64,000 nt of DNA from SLRI01 sp964393275 (GTDB taxonomy: Bacteria; Pseudomonadota; Alphaproteobacteria; Geminicoccales; Geminicoccaceae): contig CAYMTA010000014.1 in the NCBI GenBank assembly GCA_964393275.1, positions 18,469 to 82,468 on the forward strand, written 5' to 3'. Position 1 is the first letter of the stretch, and each line of letters opens with the position of its first letter. The notes under the pieces are model-generated. The model did not search any database. It was not told the origin of the DNA and saw only the letters and a program-made list of their open reading frames with translations. Shown here one piece after another: positions 27,123-38,069 of this stretch. Both the position numbers and the translations under genes were made by a program.

Positions 27123-27623
27123 TCAGCGGGTCGCCTCGGACTCGAGCATGGCCAGGGCCCGGTAGAGGGTCGCCACGCGCACCGCGCGCCGGTCGCCTGG
27201 AAAGACATGGTGCTCGAGCAGCGGCGGCGCGCCTCGGCGTTGCGCCGCGAGATGGACGAGGCCCAGGGGCTTGGTTTCCGTGGCGCCACCGGGGCCGGCG
27301 ATGCCGGTGACGGCGATGGCCAGATCGGCGGGGGAGCGGGCGAGGGCGCCGGCGGCCATCTCCGCGGCGGTCTCGGCGGAGACGGCGCCGTGGCGCTCGA
27401 GCGTTCCGGCGGCGACGCCGAGCAGCTCCATCTTGGCGGTGTTGGAGTAGGTGACGAAGCCGCGCTCGACCACGTCGGAGGAGCCGGCGATCTCGGTCAG
27501 GCAGGCGGCGATCAGCCCGCCGGTGCAGCTTTCCGCCGTGGCGAGCATGAGGCCCTGGCTTCGGCAGAGGTCGAGCAGGCGGGCGGCCGCGTCGAGCGTC
27601 TCGTCCGGCAAGGCGGATGTCAT
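27123..27623 (-). CDS. pncC: CinA C-terminal family nicotinamide-nucleotide amidase
   Basis: A 166-residue stand-alone CinA C-terminal domain with the ESCTGG active-site serine segment (about residues 31-36), SYSNTAK-type strand and AVTGIAGPGG. It deamidates NMN to nicotinate mononucleotide in NAD recycling. Its ATG overlaps the ispDF stop by four bases (ATGA), so it is coupled to that gene. Confidence 0.9.
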   Translation of the reverse strand: MTSALPDETLDAAARLLDLCRSQGLMLATAESCTGGLIAACLTEIAGSSDVVERGFVTYSNTAKMELLGVAAGTLERHGAVSAETAAEMAAGALARSPADLAIAVTGIAGPGGATETKPLGLVHLAAQRRGAPPLLEHHVFPGDRRAVRVATLYRALAMLESEATR

Positions 27624-28774
27624 GCGGGAAAGCTCAAGCTGACGGTGGCCTGGGCGGCGAGGCCCTCCTCGCGACCGCAGAAGCCGAGGCGCTCGGTGGT
27701 CGTCGCCTTGACGCTGACCCGGCTCGGGTCGAGCGCAAGGAGCGCCGCGAGGCTGGCGCGCAGGGTCTCGCGGTGCGGGCCGATCTTCGGCCGCTCGCCG
27801 ATGATGGTGAGATCGACATGCTCGATCCGGCCATCCCGGGCCTGCACGAGAGCCGCCGCGTGGGCCAGGAAGCGGGCGCTAGCCACGTCCCGCCAGCGTG
27901 GGTCGGATGGCGGGAAATGGCTGCCGATGTCACCCTCCGCGATGCCGCCCAAAAGTGCGTCGGTGATGGCATGAAGCGCCACGTCGGCGTCGGAGTGGCC
28001 GGCGAGGCCGCGCTCGTGCGGCAGGGCGATGCCGCAGAGCACCAAGGGGCGACCCTCGGCGAAGGCGTGCACGTCGAAGCCGGAGGCGCTGATCCAGCGG
28101 CGCGGCCTCTGGGCGAGGACCCTTTCGGCGCGGGCGAGGTCGGCCTCGGTCGTCACCTTGAAGTTCGCCTCGTCGCCCGCAACCGCCAGCACCGGCACGC
28201 CGTCCAGGGCGACGACGCCGGCATCGTCGGTGCAGTCACGGTCGGCATGGCGGCGATGGGCCTCGAGCAGCGTGACGAAGTCGAAGCCCTGCGGGGTCTG
28301 CGCCCGGCCGAGGCCATCCCTCGGCACCTCGGCTCTGACCATGCCGCCCTCGCCGACCTGCTTCAGCGTGTCGACGATGGGCAGCACCGGCAGCACTGCC
28401 CGATCCGTGGCGAGGGCTTCACGAACCCGGCCGATCAGGGTGGGCGTGGCGAAGGGCCGGGCGGCATCGTGGACCAGGACCTGCGCCGGCGGCCGCGCCG
28501 CCAGGGCCTCGAGGCCGAGCCGCACGCTGGCCTGCCGCGTGTCGCCGCCGATCACCGGCGGCGGCAGCTCGAGCCCCTGTGTCGCAGCCGCGTAAAGAGC
28601 CTCCTGGCCGGCACCGATCACGATCCGGATCTGCCGCAAATCCGGGCAGGCGCCGAGGCCATCCAGGGTGCGCCGCAGCATCGGCTGGCCGGCGAGGTCG
28701 CGGTATTGCTTGGGCAGCGCGCCCCCGAGCCTGGAGCCGCTGCCCGCGGCCATGACCAGCGCCACGCACTCCAT
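27620..28774 (-). CDS. ispDF: Bifunctional IspD/IspF isoprenoid enzyme
   Basis: A 384-residue fusion. Residues about 1-225 are IspD (2-C-methyl-D-erythritol 4-phosphate cytidylyltransferase: VMAAGSGSRLGGALPKQY, VHDAARPF); residues about 228-384 are IspF (2,4-cyclodiphosphate synthase: DVHAFAEG metal site, GHSDADVALHAI, IGERPKIGP). It carries two non-consecutive steps of the MEP pathway. The fusion is common in alphaproteobacteria. ATG at 28774, divergent from ntrB. Confidence 0.96.
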   Translation of the reverse strand: MECVALVMAAGSGSRLGGALPKQYRDLAGQPMLRRTLDGLGACPDLRQIRIVIGAGQEALYAAATQGLELPPPVIGGDTRQASVRLGLEALAARPPAQVLVHDAARPFATPTLIGRVREALATDRAVLPVLPIVDTLKQVGEGGMVRAEVPRDGLGRAQTPQGFDFVTLLEAHRRHADRDCTDDAGVVALDGVPVLAVAGDEANFKVTTEADLARAERVLAQRPRRWISASGFDVHAFAEGRPLVLCGIALPHERGLAGHSDADVALHAITDALLGGIAEGDIGSHFPPSDPRWRDVASARFLAHAAALVQARDGRIEHVDLTIIGERPKIGPHRETLRASLAALLALDPSRVSVKATTTERLGFCGREEGLAAQATVSLSFPA

Positions 28775-28842
28775 CAGCCTTCGCCCGCTCCGCCAACCGT
28801 CGAGGCGTGCAGCCTAGCAGGCTGATCGGTGCTCGGGAACAT

Positions 28843-28856
28843 TGTGCGCTCGCACA
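28843..28856. promoter_or_regulatory. Short inverted repeat in the ispDF-ntrB divergent region
   Basis: TGTGCG and CGCACA flank a two-base centre. About 60 bp farther on, TTGCAC and TGGTCA (28897-28914 region) loosely recall an NtrC half-site pair but with the wrong spacing. The gap is the only AT-rich stretch here and must contain the ntrB promoter; I could not place it. Confidence 0.3.
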
Positions 28857-28954
28857 GGATTCGGTAAATCGTGCCATGTGGATAGGCAGATCCGGCGGTT
28901 TGCACAAAATTTGGTCATTTTTGGGATGCGCGGATACGGACCCTGACGGGCGGC

Positions 28955-30028
28955 ATGGTGACACCAGGCTCGGCGATCCTGCCCTCGGTCGTGCTCGACA
29001 ACCTGCCGAGCCCGGTGCTGGTGCTGGCCGGGCGGGCGCTGGTCTTCGCCAACCCCGCGGCCGAGCAGCTCTTCTCGCTCGGGCGCTCGGTCCTGCTCGG
29101 CCGGCCGCTCGATGATCTCCTGGCACCGCACAGCACGCTCCTGGCCCTGATCGGGCAGCTCGAGGCCGGCGCCGGCTCGATCTCGGAATATGGCATAGAG
29201 ATTGCTTTGCAACGGGGCGTGGCGGTGACGGTCGATGCCCACATCACGCCCATCCCGGAGGCGGAGGATCATATCCTGCTCGTGCTTCACCCCTGCTCCA
29301 TGGCGGAGCGGCTCGATCGGGGCTCTTCGGGTCGCGGCACCGGCCGGTCGATCGCCGGCCTGGCCCAGACCCTGGCGCACGAGGTCAAGAACCCGCTTTC
29401 GGGCATCCGCGGCGCCGCCCAGCTTCTCGCACCCTCGCTCGACGAGGAGGACCGCTCGCTGGTCCAGCTCATCTGCGACGAGACCGACCGGATCTGCGCC
29501 CTGGTCGACCGGATGGATGCGTTCAGCGAGCCGGGCCGCATCGATCGCCGACCGGTCAACATCCACCTCGTCCTCGAGCATGTGCGGCGGCTGGCGCAGA
29601 ACGGCTTCGGCCGGCATCTGCGCATCGTCGAGCTCTACGACCCGTCCCTGCCCGACGTCGAGGGCGACCGCGACCAGCTCATCCAGGTCTTTCTCAATCT
29701 GGTCAAGAACGCTGCCGAGGCGACTCCCACCGAGGGTGGCCAGATCACGCTCTCCACCCATTACCACCATGGCTTTCGCATGAGCGTCGGGGCGGCCGGC
29801 GAGCGGCTGGAGCTGCCGATCACGGTCGAGGTGCGCGACACCGGGCCGGGCGTCGCGAGCGACATGGTCGATCACCTGTTCCAGCCCTTCGTCACGACCA
29901 AGGCCAAGGGCAGCGGGCTCGGTCTCTCGCTCGTGGCGAAGATCGTCGGCGAGCACGGCGGGCTCGTCTCCTATGCACGCGGCCAGCCGGGCTCGATCTT
30001 CAAGGTCCGCCTGCCTACGGCGCGCTGA
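28955..30028 (+). CDS. ntrB: Nitrogen regulation sensor kinase NtrB
   Basis: A 357-residue soluble histidine kinase: PAS domain (about 10-110), dimerisation/phosphoacceptor helix with His142 in LAHEVKNPLSG, and an ATPase domain with N-box NLVKNAAEA, G1 DTGPGVAS and G2 GSGLGLSL. It phosphorylates NtrC in response to PII. The dusB (nifR3) gene that often precedes ntrB in this class is absent; ispDF lies divergently upstream. Confidence 0.95.
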   Translation: MVTPGSAILPSVVLDNLPSPVLVLAGRALVFANPAAEQLFSLGRSVLLGRPLDDLLAPHSTLLALIGQLEAGAGSISEYGIEIALQRGVAVTVDAHITPIPEAEDHILLVLHPCSMAERLDRGSSGRGTGRSIAGLAQTLAHEVKNPLSGIRGAAQLLAPSLDEEDRSLVQLICDETDRICALVDRMDAFSEPGRIDRRPVNIHLVLEHVRRLAQNGFGRHLRIVELYDPSLPDVEGDRDQLIQVFLNLVKNAAEATPTEGGQITLSTHYHHGFRMSVGAAGERLELPITVEVRDTGPGVASDMVDHLFQPFVTTKAKGSGLGLSLVAKIVGEHGGLVSYARGQPGSIFKVRLPTAR

Positions 30029-30063
30029 CGGGCGGCGCCCATGATTTTGGGAGCGAGGTCAAG

Positions 30064-31500
<1,437 letters not shown>

Positions 31501-31550
31501 CCCCGCCCCTCGGCCCGGCGACCTCCGGGCGGGTCCGCACCCGGAGCCTC

Positions 31551-33845
31551 TTGGACACACCCTCCTCATCGACCTTCGGCAATCTGCTGGCAGGGCTGCG
31601 CGGCAAGGAAGCGTCGTTGCCCGACCGGCTGCGCCGCTTCGATCTCGAGCGCAAGCTGGCGCTGCTGCTGTCGATCCTCGCCGTCGTCTCGGGCATCGCC
31701 ACCTATGTCGTGATCTCGACGGCCCCGCCCTATGGGCGAAGCGTGCAGACGGTCGTCCTGCTGCTCAACATCGATCTCATCCTGCTCCTGCTGCTCGGCT
31801 TGATCATCGGCCGGCGGCTGGTCATGCTGGTCCTGCAGCATCGGCAGGGCCGCGCCGGCTCCAAGCTGCACGGCCGGCTGGTCGCCCTCTTCGCGGTGGT
31901 CGCCGTGGCGCCCGCGATCATCGTCTCGGTGTTCTCCGTGCTGTTCTTGAGCTCGGGCCTGGAGGCCTGGTTCGGCGACCGGATCAGGGTGGCGCTCGAC
32001 ACGTCGATGAACGTCGCCGAGGCCTATCTCGAGGAGCACAAGGAGAACATCCGCGCCGATGCCCTGGCGATGGCCGCCGACCTCAACCGCGAGGCCCCCT
32101 ATCTCCTCGGCGATCCGGTCCGGCTGCAGCAGTTCGTCGCGGGCCAGGCCGCTGTCCGCTCGCTCACCGAGGCCATCGTCTTCGACCGCCTCGGCAACGT
32201 CCTCGCCCGCACCGGCCTCAGCTTCGGCCTCGAGATGGAGTATCTGCCGCCCGGTGCGCTGACCCGGGCGGAGTCCGGCGAGGTCGTCACCGTCACCTCG
32301 TCGGCCGACGACCGGGTCAGGGCCCTGGTCCAGCTCTTCGGCTTCGGCGACGCCTATCTCTTCGTCGGCCGCTTCGTCGATGCCGAGGTGCTGGGCTTCA
32401 TGCAGCGGACGCAGAGCGTGGTGCGCGAGTACCAGCAGCTCTCGACCGAGCGCCGCGGCATCCAGATCACCTCCGCCATCCTCTTCGGCCTCGTGGCATT
32501 GCTCCTGCTCTTCGCCGCCGTCTGGACCGGCATGGCGGTCGCCGACCGGATCGTGGCGCCGATCGGCCAGCTCATCGGCGCCGCCGACCGGGTGCGCACC
32601 GGCGACCTTCTGGCGCGGGTGCCCGAGGGTGCGAGCGACGACGAGATCGGCGTGCTCAGCCGCGCCTTCAACCGCATGGCGACGCAGTTGCACAGCCAGC
32701 GTCGCGAGCTGATCGACGCCAACCACCAGCTCGATGCGCGTCGCCGGTTCACGGAAGCGGTGCTCGCCGGCGTCACCGCTGGCGTCATCGGTCTCGACGC
32801 CCAGCGGCGTATCGTCCTGCCGAACCGGGCCGCCAGCCAGTTCCTCGCCTCGTCCGCCGACGGCGAGATCGCCGGCGTGGACGTCAAGGACGCCCTGCCG
32901 GAGACGCTGCCGCTGTTCGACCGGCCCGAGCTCCTGATCGGCCAGACGGTGCAGCAGCAGGTGACGGTGCATCAGGGCCTCGTCGAGTACACGCTCCTGG
33001 TCCGCCTCGCGGCCCAGCGCGAGGGCGACGAGATCGTGGGCTATGTCCTGACCTTCGACGACATCACCGAGCTTTTGAGCGCCCAGCGGCAGGCGGCCTG
33101 GGCGGAGGTGGCACGGCGCATCGCCCACGAGATCAAGAATCCGCTCACCCCCATCCAGCTCTCGGCGGAGCGCCTCGGCCGCAAGTTCGCGGGCCAGATC
33201 GACGAGGCCGACCGGTCGTCCTTCCATCGGGCGATCGACACGATCATCCGTCAGGTCGACGTCATCGGCCGGCTGATCCGCGAATTCTCGGCGTTCGCGC
33301 GGATGCCGAACGCCAGCATGCGGCCGGAACCCCTGGCGGAGCTCCTTTATCATGCGGTGGAGCTTCAGCAGAGCGCTCATCCGGAGCTGCGCCTGAAGGT
33401 CGATCTGGGCCAGTCGGCCGGCCTCTATCTCGATTGCGATGGCGAGAAGATCAGCCAGGCCCTGACCAATGTCCTGCAGAACGCAGTCCAGGCGATCGAG
33501 GAGGTGGCGGCGGCGGACGCGCCGGCTGGCGCAGGTAGCCCTCGGCCGGAGCGTGTGGTAGAGGTCACGGTGTTGCGCGGCGATCACGAGCTGGCCATCC
33601 TGGTTGCCGACAACGGCAGCGGCTTCCCGGCTGGCGAGCGGCACCGCTTTCTCGAGCCCTACGTGACCACGAAGGCCAAGGGCACGGGCTTGGGGCTTGC
33701 CATCGTGCACAAGATTATGGAGGAACATGCCGGCCGTGTGGAGCTCGACCGGAGCGAGCTCGGCGGTGCCTTGGTCAGGCTGGTGTTTCCGGCCGAGCGG
33801 ATCGTCGAGGGCCGGCCGCGGCCAGTCGGCAATCGGGCATCTTGA
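31551..33845 (+). CDS. ntrY: Nitrogen regulation sensor kinase NtrY
   Basis: A 764-residue membrane histidine kinase. Three N-terminal transmembrane segments (about 33-56, 64-86, 104-130), a periplasmic sensor region, another helix (about 305-328), HAMP, a PAS domain, the phosphoacceptor motif RRIAHEIKNPLTPIQLSAERL and the ATPase domain (GTGLGLAIVHKI). Only a TTG at 31551 with GGAG five bases upstream serves as start. Partner of NtrX, encoded 42 nt downstream. Confidence 0.94.
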   Translation: MDTPSSSTFGNLLAGLRGKEASLPDRLRRFDLERKLALLLSILAVVSGIATYVVISTAPPYGRSVQTVVLLLNIDLILLLLLGLIIGRRLVMLVLQHRQGRAGSKLHGRLVALFAVVAVAPAIIVSVFSVLFLSSGLEAWFGDRIRVALDTSMNVAEAYLEEHKENIRADALAMAADLNREAPYLLGDPVRLQQFVAGQAAVRSLTEAIVFDRLGNVLARTGLSFGLEMEYLPPGALTRAESGEVVTVTSSADDRVRALVQLFGFGDAYLFVGRFVDAEVLGFMQRTQSVVREYQQLSTERRGIQITSAILFGLVALLLLFAAVWTGMAVADRIVAPIGQLIGAADRVRTGDLLARVPEGASDDEIGVLSRAFNRMATQLHSQRRELIDANHQLDARRRFTEAVLAGVTAGVIGLDAQRRIVLPNRAASQFLASSADGEIAGVDVKDALPETLPLFDRPELLIGQTVQQQVTVHQGLVEYTLLVRLAAQREGDEIVGYVLTFDDITELLSAQRQAAWAEVARRIAHEIKNPLTPIQLSAERLGRKFAGQIDEADRSSFHRAIDTIIRQVDVIGRLIREFSAFARMPNASMRPEPLAELLYHAVELQQSAHPELRLKVDLGQSAGLYLDCDGEKISQALTNVLQNAVQAIEEVAAADAPAGAGSPRPERVVEVTVLRGDHELAILVADNGSGFPAGERHRFLEPYVTTKAKGTGLGLAIVHKIMEEHAGRVELDRSELGGALVRLVFPAERIVEGRPRPVGNRAS

Positions 33846-33887
33846 GCGAGGGTCGGTCGGCCTTCTGCATGGAGACGGGCGAAGCGG

Positions 33888-35267
33888 ATGAGCAAGGAAG
33901 TTCTGATCGTCGATGACGAGGCTGCGATTCGCGAGGTCGTCGCCGCGGTGCTCGAGGACGAAGGGTATGTGCCGCGCCAGGCCGCGACCAGCGACGAGGC
34001 GCTGCGCGAGGTGGCCCGCCGGCCGCCGGCCCTGCTCCTGCTCGACATCTGGCTCGAGGGCAGCCGCATGGACGGCGTGCAGATTCTCGACCAGGTGAGG
34101 GCGAGCTACCCGAGCCTGCCGGTTATCATGTTCAGCGGGCACGGGACCATCGAGACCGCCGTGGCGGCGATCAAGAAGGGGGCGCTCGATTTCATCGAGA
34201 AGCCGTTCAAGTCGGACCGGCTGCTCCATGCGGTCGAGCGGGCCATGGAGCTGAGCCGGCTCAGGCGCGAGAACGAGGAGCTGCGCGCCCGTGCCCAGAA
34301 GGTCGACCTGATCGGCAGCTCGCCGGTCATGGGCAAGCTGCGCGCCACCATCCAGAGGGTCGGGCCGACCGGCAGCCGGATCCTGATCTCCGGCCCCCCG
34401 GGCTCCGGCAAGGAGGTGGCGGCGCGGATGATCCACATGCAGTCGCGCCGTGCCGACGGGCCGTTCGTCGTCCTCAACTGCGCCGCTTTGGCGCCCGATC
34501 GGGTCGATGTCGAGCTCTTCGGCTGCGAGCCCGGCTGGCTCGCGCCGGACCAGCCCCGGGTGATCGGGCTTCTGGAGCGGGCCGATGGCGGCACGCTCCT
34601 GCTCGACGAGGTCGCCGACATGCCGCTCGACACCCAGGGCAAGGTGCTGCGGGCGCTGCAGGAGCGGAGCTTCACCCGGCCCGGCGGCAACAACCGCCGG
34701 GAGGTCGACGTCCGCGTCATCGCCACCACCAACCGCGACCTGCAGGCGGAGATGAGCGCCGGCCGGTTTCGCGAGGACCTCTACTACCGGATCAACGTGG
34801 TGCCGGTGGAGCTGCCTGCCCTGGCCGAGCATCGGACCGACATTCCGGAGCTGGCCCGCCACTTCATGGAGATCTCCGCCGCCGAATCCGGCCTGCAGCC
34901 GCACGCGATCGCCGACGACGCGATGGCCGTGCTGCAGACCGCCGACTGGCCGGGCGACATCCGCCAGTTGCGGAACACGATCGAATGGATGCTGATCATG
35001 GCCGGCGAGACGAAGGCGCCGATCGACATCAGCGGCCTGCCGCCCGAGCTGACCGACAGCGCCGCCAAGGGCATGGATCCCAGGGCCAATGGCGAGTTCG
35101 TCTCGATGCCGCTGCGCGAGGCGCGCGAGCGGTTCGAGCGCACCTATCTGCAGGCGCAGTTGCAGCGCTTCGGCGGCAACATCTCGCGCACCGCCAATTT
35201 CGTCGGCATGGAACGGTCGGCGCTGCATCGCAAGCTGAAGACCCTTGGCCTCCACAGCGACGACTGA
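33888..35267 (+). CDS. ntrX: Nitrogen regulation response regulator NtrX
   Basis: A 459-residue NtrC-family regulator: receiver with Asp53, AAA+ domain with Walker A GPPGSGKE (169-176) and LLLDEVADMP, and a C-terminal Fis helix-turn-helix. In place of the sigma-54 contact loop GAFTGA it has GWLAPDQ (216-222), so activation of sigma-54 promoters is doubtful. Loss of this loop is known in alphaproteobacterial NtrX. The AAA+ fold may serve DNA binding or oligomerisation only. Confidence 0.94.
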   Translation: MSKEVLIVDDEAAIREVVAAVLEDEGYVPRQAATSDEALREVARRPPALLLLDIWLEGSRMDGVQILDQVRASYPSLPVIMFSGHGTIETAVAAIKKGALDFIEKPFKSDRLLHAVERAMELSRLRRENEELRARAQKVDLIGSSPVMGKLRATIQRVGPTGSRILISGPPGSGKEVAARMIHMQSRRADGPFVVLNCAALAPDRVDVELFGCEPGWLAPDQPRVIGLLERADGGTLLLDEVADMPLDTQGKVLRALQERSFTRPGGNNRREVDVRVIATTNRDLQAEMSAGRFREDLYYRINVVPVELPALAEHRTDIPELARHFMEISAAESGLQPHAIADDAMAVLQTADWPGDIRQLRNTIEWMLIMAGETKAPIDISGLPPELTDSAAKGMDPRANGEFVSMPLREARERFERTYLQAQLQRFGGNISRTANFVGMERSALHRKLKTLGLHSDD

Positions 35268-35312
35268 CCGAGGCCGCGGGGCAGCCGGCAGGGACAGGGA
35301 CAGGGCCGCGGA

Positions 35313-36689
35313 ATGAAGGTGATCGTCGCCGGGGCCGGCCTCGTCGGCTTCAACATCGCGCGTTATCTGGCGGCCGCCGGCAACGACGTGGTGATCATCG
35401 ACCAGCGGCCGGAGCTGGTCCGCAAGATCGGCGACAGCCTCGATATCCAGGCGATGGTCGGCCACGCCTCGCATCCCTCGACGCTCGAGCATGCAGGGGC
35501 CGCCGATGCCGACATGCTCATCGCGGTGACGCAGGCCGACGAGGTCAACATGGTGGCCTGCCAGGTGGCGCACACGCTCTTCAACGTGCCGACCAAGATC
35601 GCCCGCGTCCGTCAGCAGGACTACCTGCAGAGCCGCTGGCAGGACCTCTTCCGTCGCGACCATCTGCCGATCGACGTGGTGATCTCGCCGGAGCTCGAGG
35701 TGGCGCATGCCATAGCGCTCCGCCTCGAGGTGCCGGGGGCGCTCAACGTCGTGCCTTTCGCCGAGGATCGGGTGCGGCTCATAGCGCTCCGCTGCACCGA
35801 GGACACGCCGATCATCAACACGCCGCTGCGGCAGCTCACCTATCTTTTCCCCGACCTGCATCTCGTCATCGTCGGCGTGACCCGCGAGGACCAGTTCTTC
35901 ATTCCCCATGCCGACGACCAGCTCCGCGTCGATGACGAGGTGCACGTCGTCGTCGAGACGGCGCACCTCGAGCGGGCGCTGCCGGCGTTCGGCTACGAGG
36001 AGCGGATGAGCGACCGCATCATCATCGTCGGCGGCGGCAATATCGGCCTCTTTCTCGCCAAGGAGCTCGAGGGCAGGTATCAGCATCTCTCGATCAAGGT
36101 GATCGAAAGCAATCCCGAGCGCGCCGAGCGGATCGCCGACGAGCTGAAGCGGAGCGTCGTGCTCTGCGGCGACGCCCGGGACAGGACGCTGCTCGACGAG
36201 GCCAATGTCAGGAGCGCCCAGGCGATCGTCACCGTGACCAACGATGACGAGGTCAACATCATGGCGGCCCTGCTCGGCAAGCGGCTGGGCTGCGAGCGGG
36301 CGCTGGCCCTGGTCAACAACAGCACCTACAACCTCGTGGTCCGGCTGATCGGCCTCGACGTGGCCATCAACCCGCGCGAGACGACGGTCTCCAGCATTCT
36401 CCAGCATGTCCGCCGCGGCCGGCTCAAGTCCGTGCACACCATCCGCGACGGCGAGGCCGAGATCTACGAGGCCGAGGCGCTCGAGACCTCGCCTCTGGTC
36501 GGCAAGCCGCTCAAGGATTTCAGGGCGGCGGGCGGGATGATCGTGGGTGCGATCATTCGCGACGACAAGGTCATCATGCCGCGGAGCGACACGGTGGTGC
36601 AGGCGCACGACCGGGTCGTGATGGTGGCGCGCAGCGACGTGGTGCGCAAGGTCGAGCAGCTCTTCGCCGTGCGGCTGGACTATTTCTGA
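35313..36689 (+). CDS. trkA: Trk system potassium uptake regulator TrkA
   Basis: A 458-residue cytoplasmic protein with two RCK modules, each with an NAD-binding Rossmann fold (VIVAGAGLVGFNIARYL at the N-terminus and IIVGGGNIGLFLAKEL near 233-248) and a TrkA-C ligand domain. It gates TrkH/TrkG potassium channels, which are not encoded in this window. Its position after ntrYX is conserved in this class. Confidence 0.95.
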   Translation: MKVIVAGAGLVGFNIARYLAAAGNDVVIIDQRPELVRKIGDSLDIQAMVGHASHPSTLEHAGAADADMLIAVTQADEVNMVACQVAHTLFNVPTKIARVRQQDYLQSRWQDLFRRDHLPIDVVISPELEVAHAIALRLEVPGALNVVPFAEDRVRLIALRCTEDTPIINTPLRQLTYLFPDLHLVIVGVTREDQFFIPHADDQLRVDDEVHVVVETAHLERALPAFGYEERMSDRIIIVGGGNIGLFLAKELEGRYQHLSIKVIESNPERAERIADELKRSVVLCGDARDRTLLDEANVRSAQAIVTVTNDDEVNIMAALLGKRLGCERALALVNNSTYNLVVRLIGLDVAINPRETTVSSILQHVRRGRLKSVHTIRDGEAEIYEAEALETSPLVGKPLKDFRAAGGMIVGAIIRDDKVIMPRSDTVVQAHDRVVMVARSDVVRKVEQLFAVRLDYF

Positions 36690-36724
36690 CGGAAGCTGGC
36701 CCGGCAATCGAGGAAAGGCACATC

Positions 36725-37585
36725 ATGGCGCGGATCGCCTACGCAAACGGCCGCTATGTTTCGATCGGACAACCGGCGGTCACGCTCGAGGATCGGGGCT
36801 ACCAGTTCGCCGATGGCGTCTACGAGGTGGTCAAGACGGTGAACGGCGAGCCGCGCGACCTCGATCGGCATCTCGATCGGCTCGAGCGCTCGCTCCAGGG
36901 CCTGCGCATCGCCATGCCGATGTCGAGGGCAGCGCTGCGCCGGGTCATCGCCGAGACGCTGCGGCGGAACGCCATCCGCCATGCCATCGTCTATATCCAG
37001 GTCAGCCGGGGCCAGGCGCCACGCAATCACGTCTTCCCGAGGAACGCGGTGCCGAGCCTCGTGGTCACCGTTCGCCGGGCACCTTTCCCCAAGCCCGCCG
37101 AGATCGAGGACGGGGTCGGCGTCATCACGCTCCCCGACCAGCGCTGGAAGCGCTGCGACATCAAGTCGATCAGCCTCCTGCCCAACGTGCTGGCGAAGCA
37201 GCAGGCGGCCGAGCAGGGGGCCCGCGAGGCCTGGCTCGTCGACGCCGACGGTCTCGTCACCGAGGGCAGCTCGGCCAATGCCTATATCGTCGACCAGTCC
37301 GGCACCATCGTCACCCGGCCGCTCGGGCCGGAAATCCTGGGTGGCATCACCCGGCAGAACCTGTTCGCCGCGGCGGCCGCCCTCGGCATCCCGATCGAGG
37401 AGCGGGCGTTCAGCGTCGAGGAGGCCCGGGCGGCGCGCGAGGCGTTCTTGACCAGCACGTCGAGCCTGGTCCTGCCGGTGACGCGGATCGACGGACGCAG
37501 CATCGGCAACGGCAAGCCGGGCTCGATCACCTGCCGGCTGCTCGACGCCTATGTCGAGGCGCAGGGCCTCGCCGACGTCATTTGA
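36725..37585 (+). CDS. dat: D-amino-acid aminotransferase (class IV PLP enzyme)
   Basis: A 286-residue fold type IV transaminase. The PLP lysine lies in CDIKSISLLPNVLAKQ, with ED-RGYQFADGVYEV near the N-terminus and EGSSANAYIV and GITRQNL in the C-terminal half. These fit D-alanine aminotransferase, supplying D-glutamate/D-alanine for peptidoglycan, though branched-chain or lyase relatives cannot be excluded by eye. Conserved neighbour of trkA and hfq. Confidence 0.88.
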   Translation: MARIAYANGRYVSIGQPAVTLEDRGYQFADGVYEVVKTVNGEPRDLDRHLDRLERSLQGLRIAMPMSRAALRRVIAETLRRNAIRHAIVYIQVSRGQAPRNHVFPRNAVPSLVVTVRRAPFPKPAEIEDGVGVITLPDQRWKRCDIKSISLLPNVLAKQQAAEQGAREAWLVDADGLVTEGSSANAYIVDQSGTIVTRPLGPEILGGITRQNLFAAAAALGIPIEERAFSVEEARAAREAFLTSTSSLVLPVTRIDGRSIGNGKPGSITCRLLDAYVEAQGLADVI

Positions 37586-37768
37586 TTGCCGCATCGGCAA
37601 AAAAACATCGAAACCGCGCTCTCTTGGGCTAGCAACGGCCGCGTCCCCACCCTAATCATGCGACATGTGTGTGTGTGACGCAGGTGAGCTTGACCATCCG
37701 TTCCGCCGATCGACATTCAGGGGGCTGGATGCTCGTGCAACCAAGAAAATGACAGAGGGACTCACTCG

Positions 37769-38056
37769 ATGGCGGCCGAAAAGCAGCAAAATCTTCAAGA
37801 CGTGTTCCTCAACCACGTCCGGAAGAACAAGATTCCCGTCACGGTCTTCCTGATCAACGGTGTCAAGCTGCAGGGTGTGATCAGCTCGTTCGACAATTTT
37901 TGCCTGCTCTTGCGGCGTGATGGGCATGTCCAGCTCGTCTACAAGCACGCGGTGTCGACCGTGATGCCGTCGGCGGCGGTCCGGCTCTACGACCCGGCGG
38001 CGGCCGACGAGGCTTCGCGCGAGCACGCTCGCGAGCACGCCAGCGAGCGGGGCTGA
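37769..38056 (+). CDS. hfq: RNA chaperone Hfq
   Basis: A 95-residue Sm-like protein: Sm1 (QDVFLNHVRKNKIPVTVFLINGVKLQGVISSFDNFCLLL) and Sm2 (YKHAVSTVMP) are intact, followed by a short charged tail with an EHAREHASE repeat. It forms hexamers that pair small RNAs with mRNAs. A TG dinucleotide run at 37664-37675 lies in its 183-bp leader. Followed at 13 nt by hflX, the classical hfq-hflX pair. Confidence 0.97.
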   Translation: MAAEKQQNLQDVFLNHVRKNKIPVTVFLINGVKLQGVISSFDNFCLLLRRDGHVQLVYKHAVSTVMPSAAVRLYDPAAADEASREHAREHASERG

Positions 38057-38069
38057 GGCGGCCATTCGG

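Noticed and set aside
28890..28920. NtrC binding site ahead of ntrB
   Set aside because: TTGCAC and TGGTCA half-sites have the wrong spacing and an imperfect second half.
31566..36707. A 1713-residue open frame on the minus strand
   Set aside because: It is the antisense shadow of ntrY, ntrX and trkA, with biased His/Asp/Arg composition and no domain.
37586..37610. Terminator after the D-amino acid aminotransferase gene
   Set aside because: A TTGCCG/CGGCAA stem is present but is followed by an A-tract, not a T-tract, on the coding strand.
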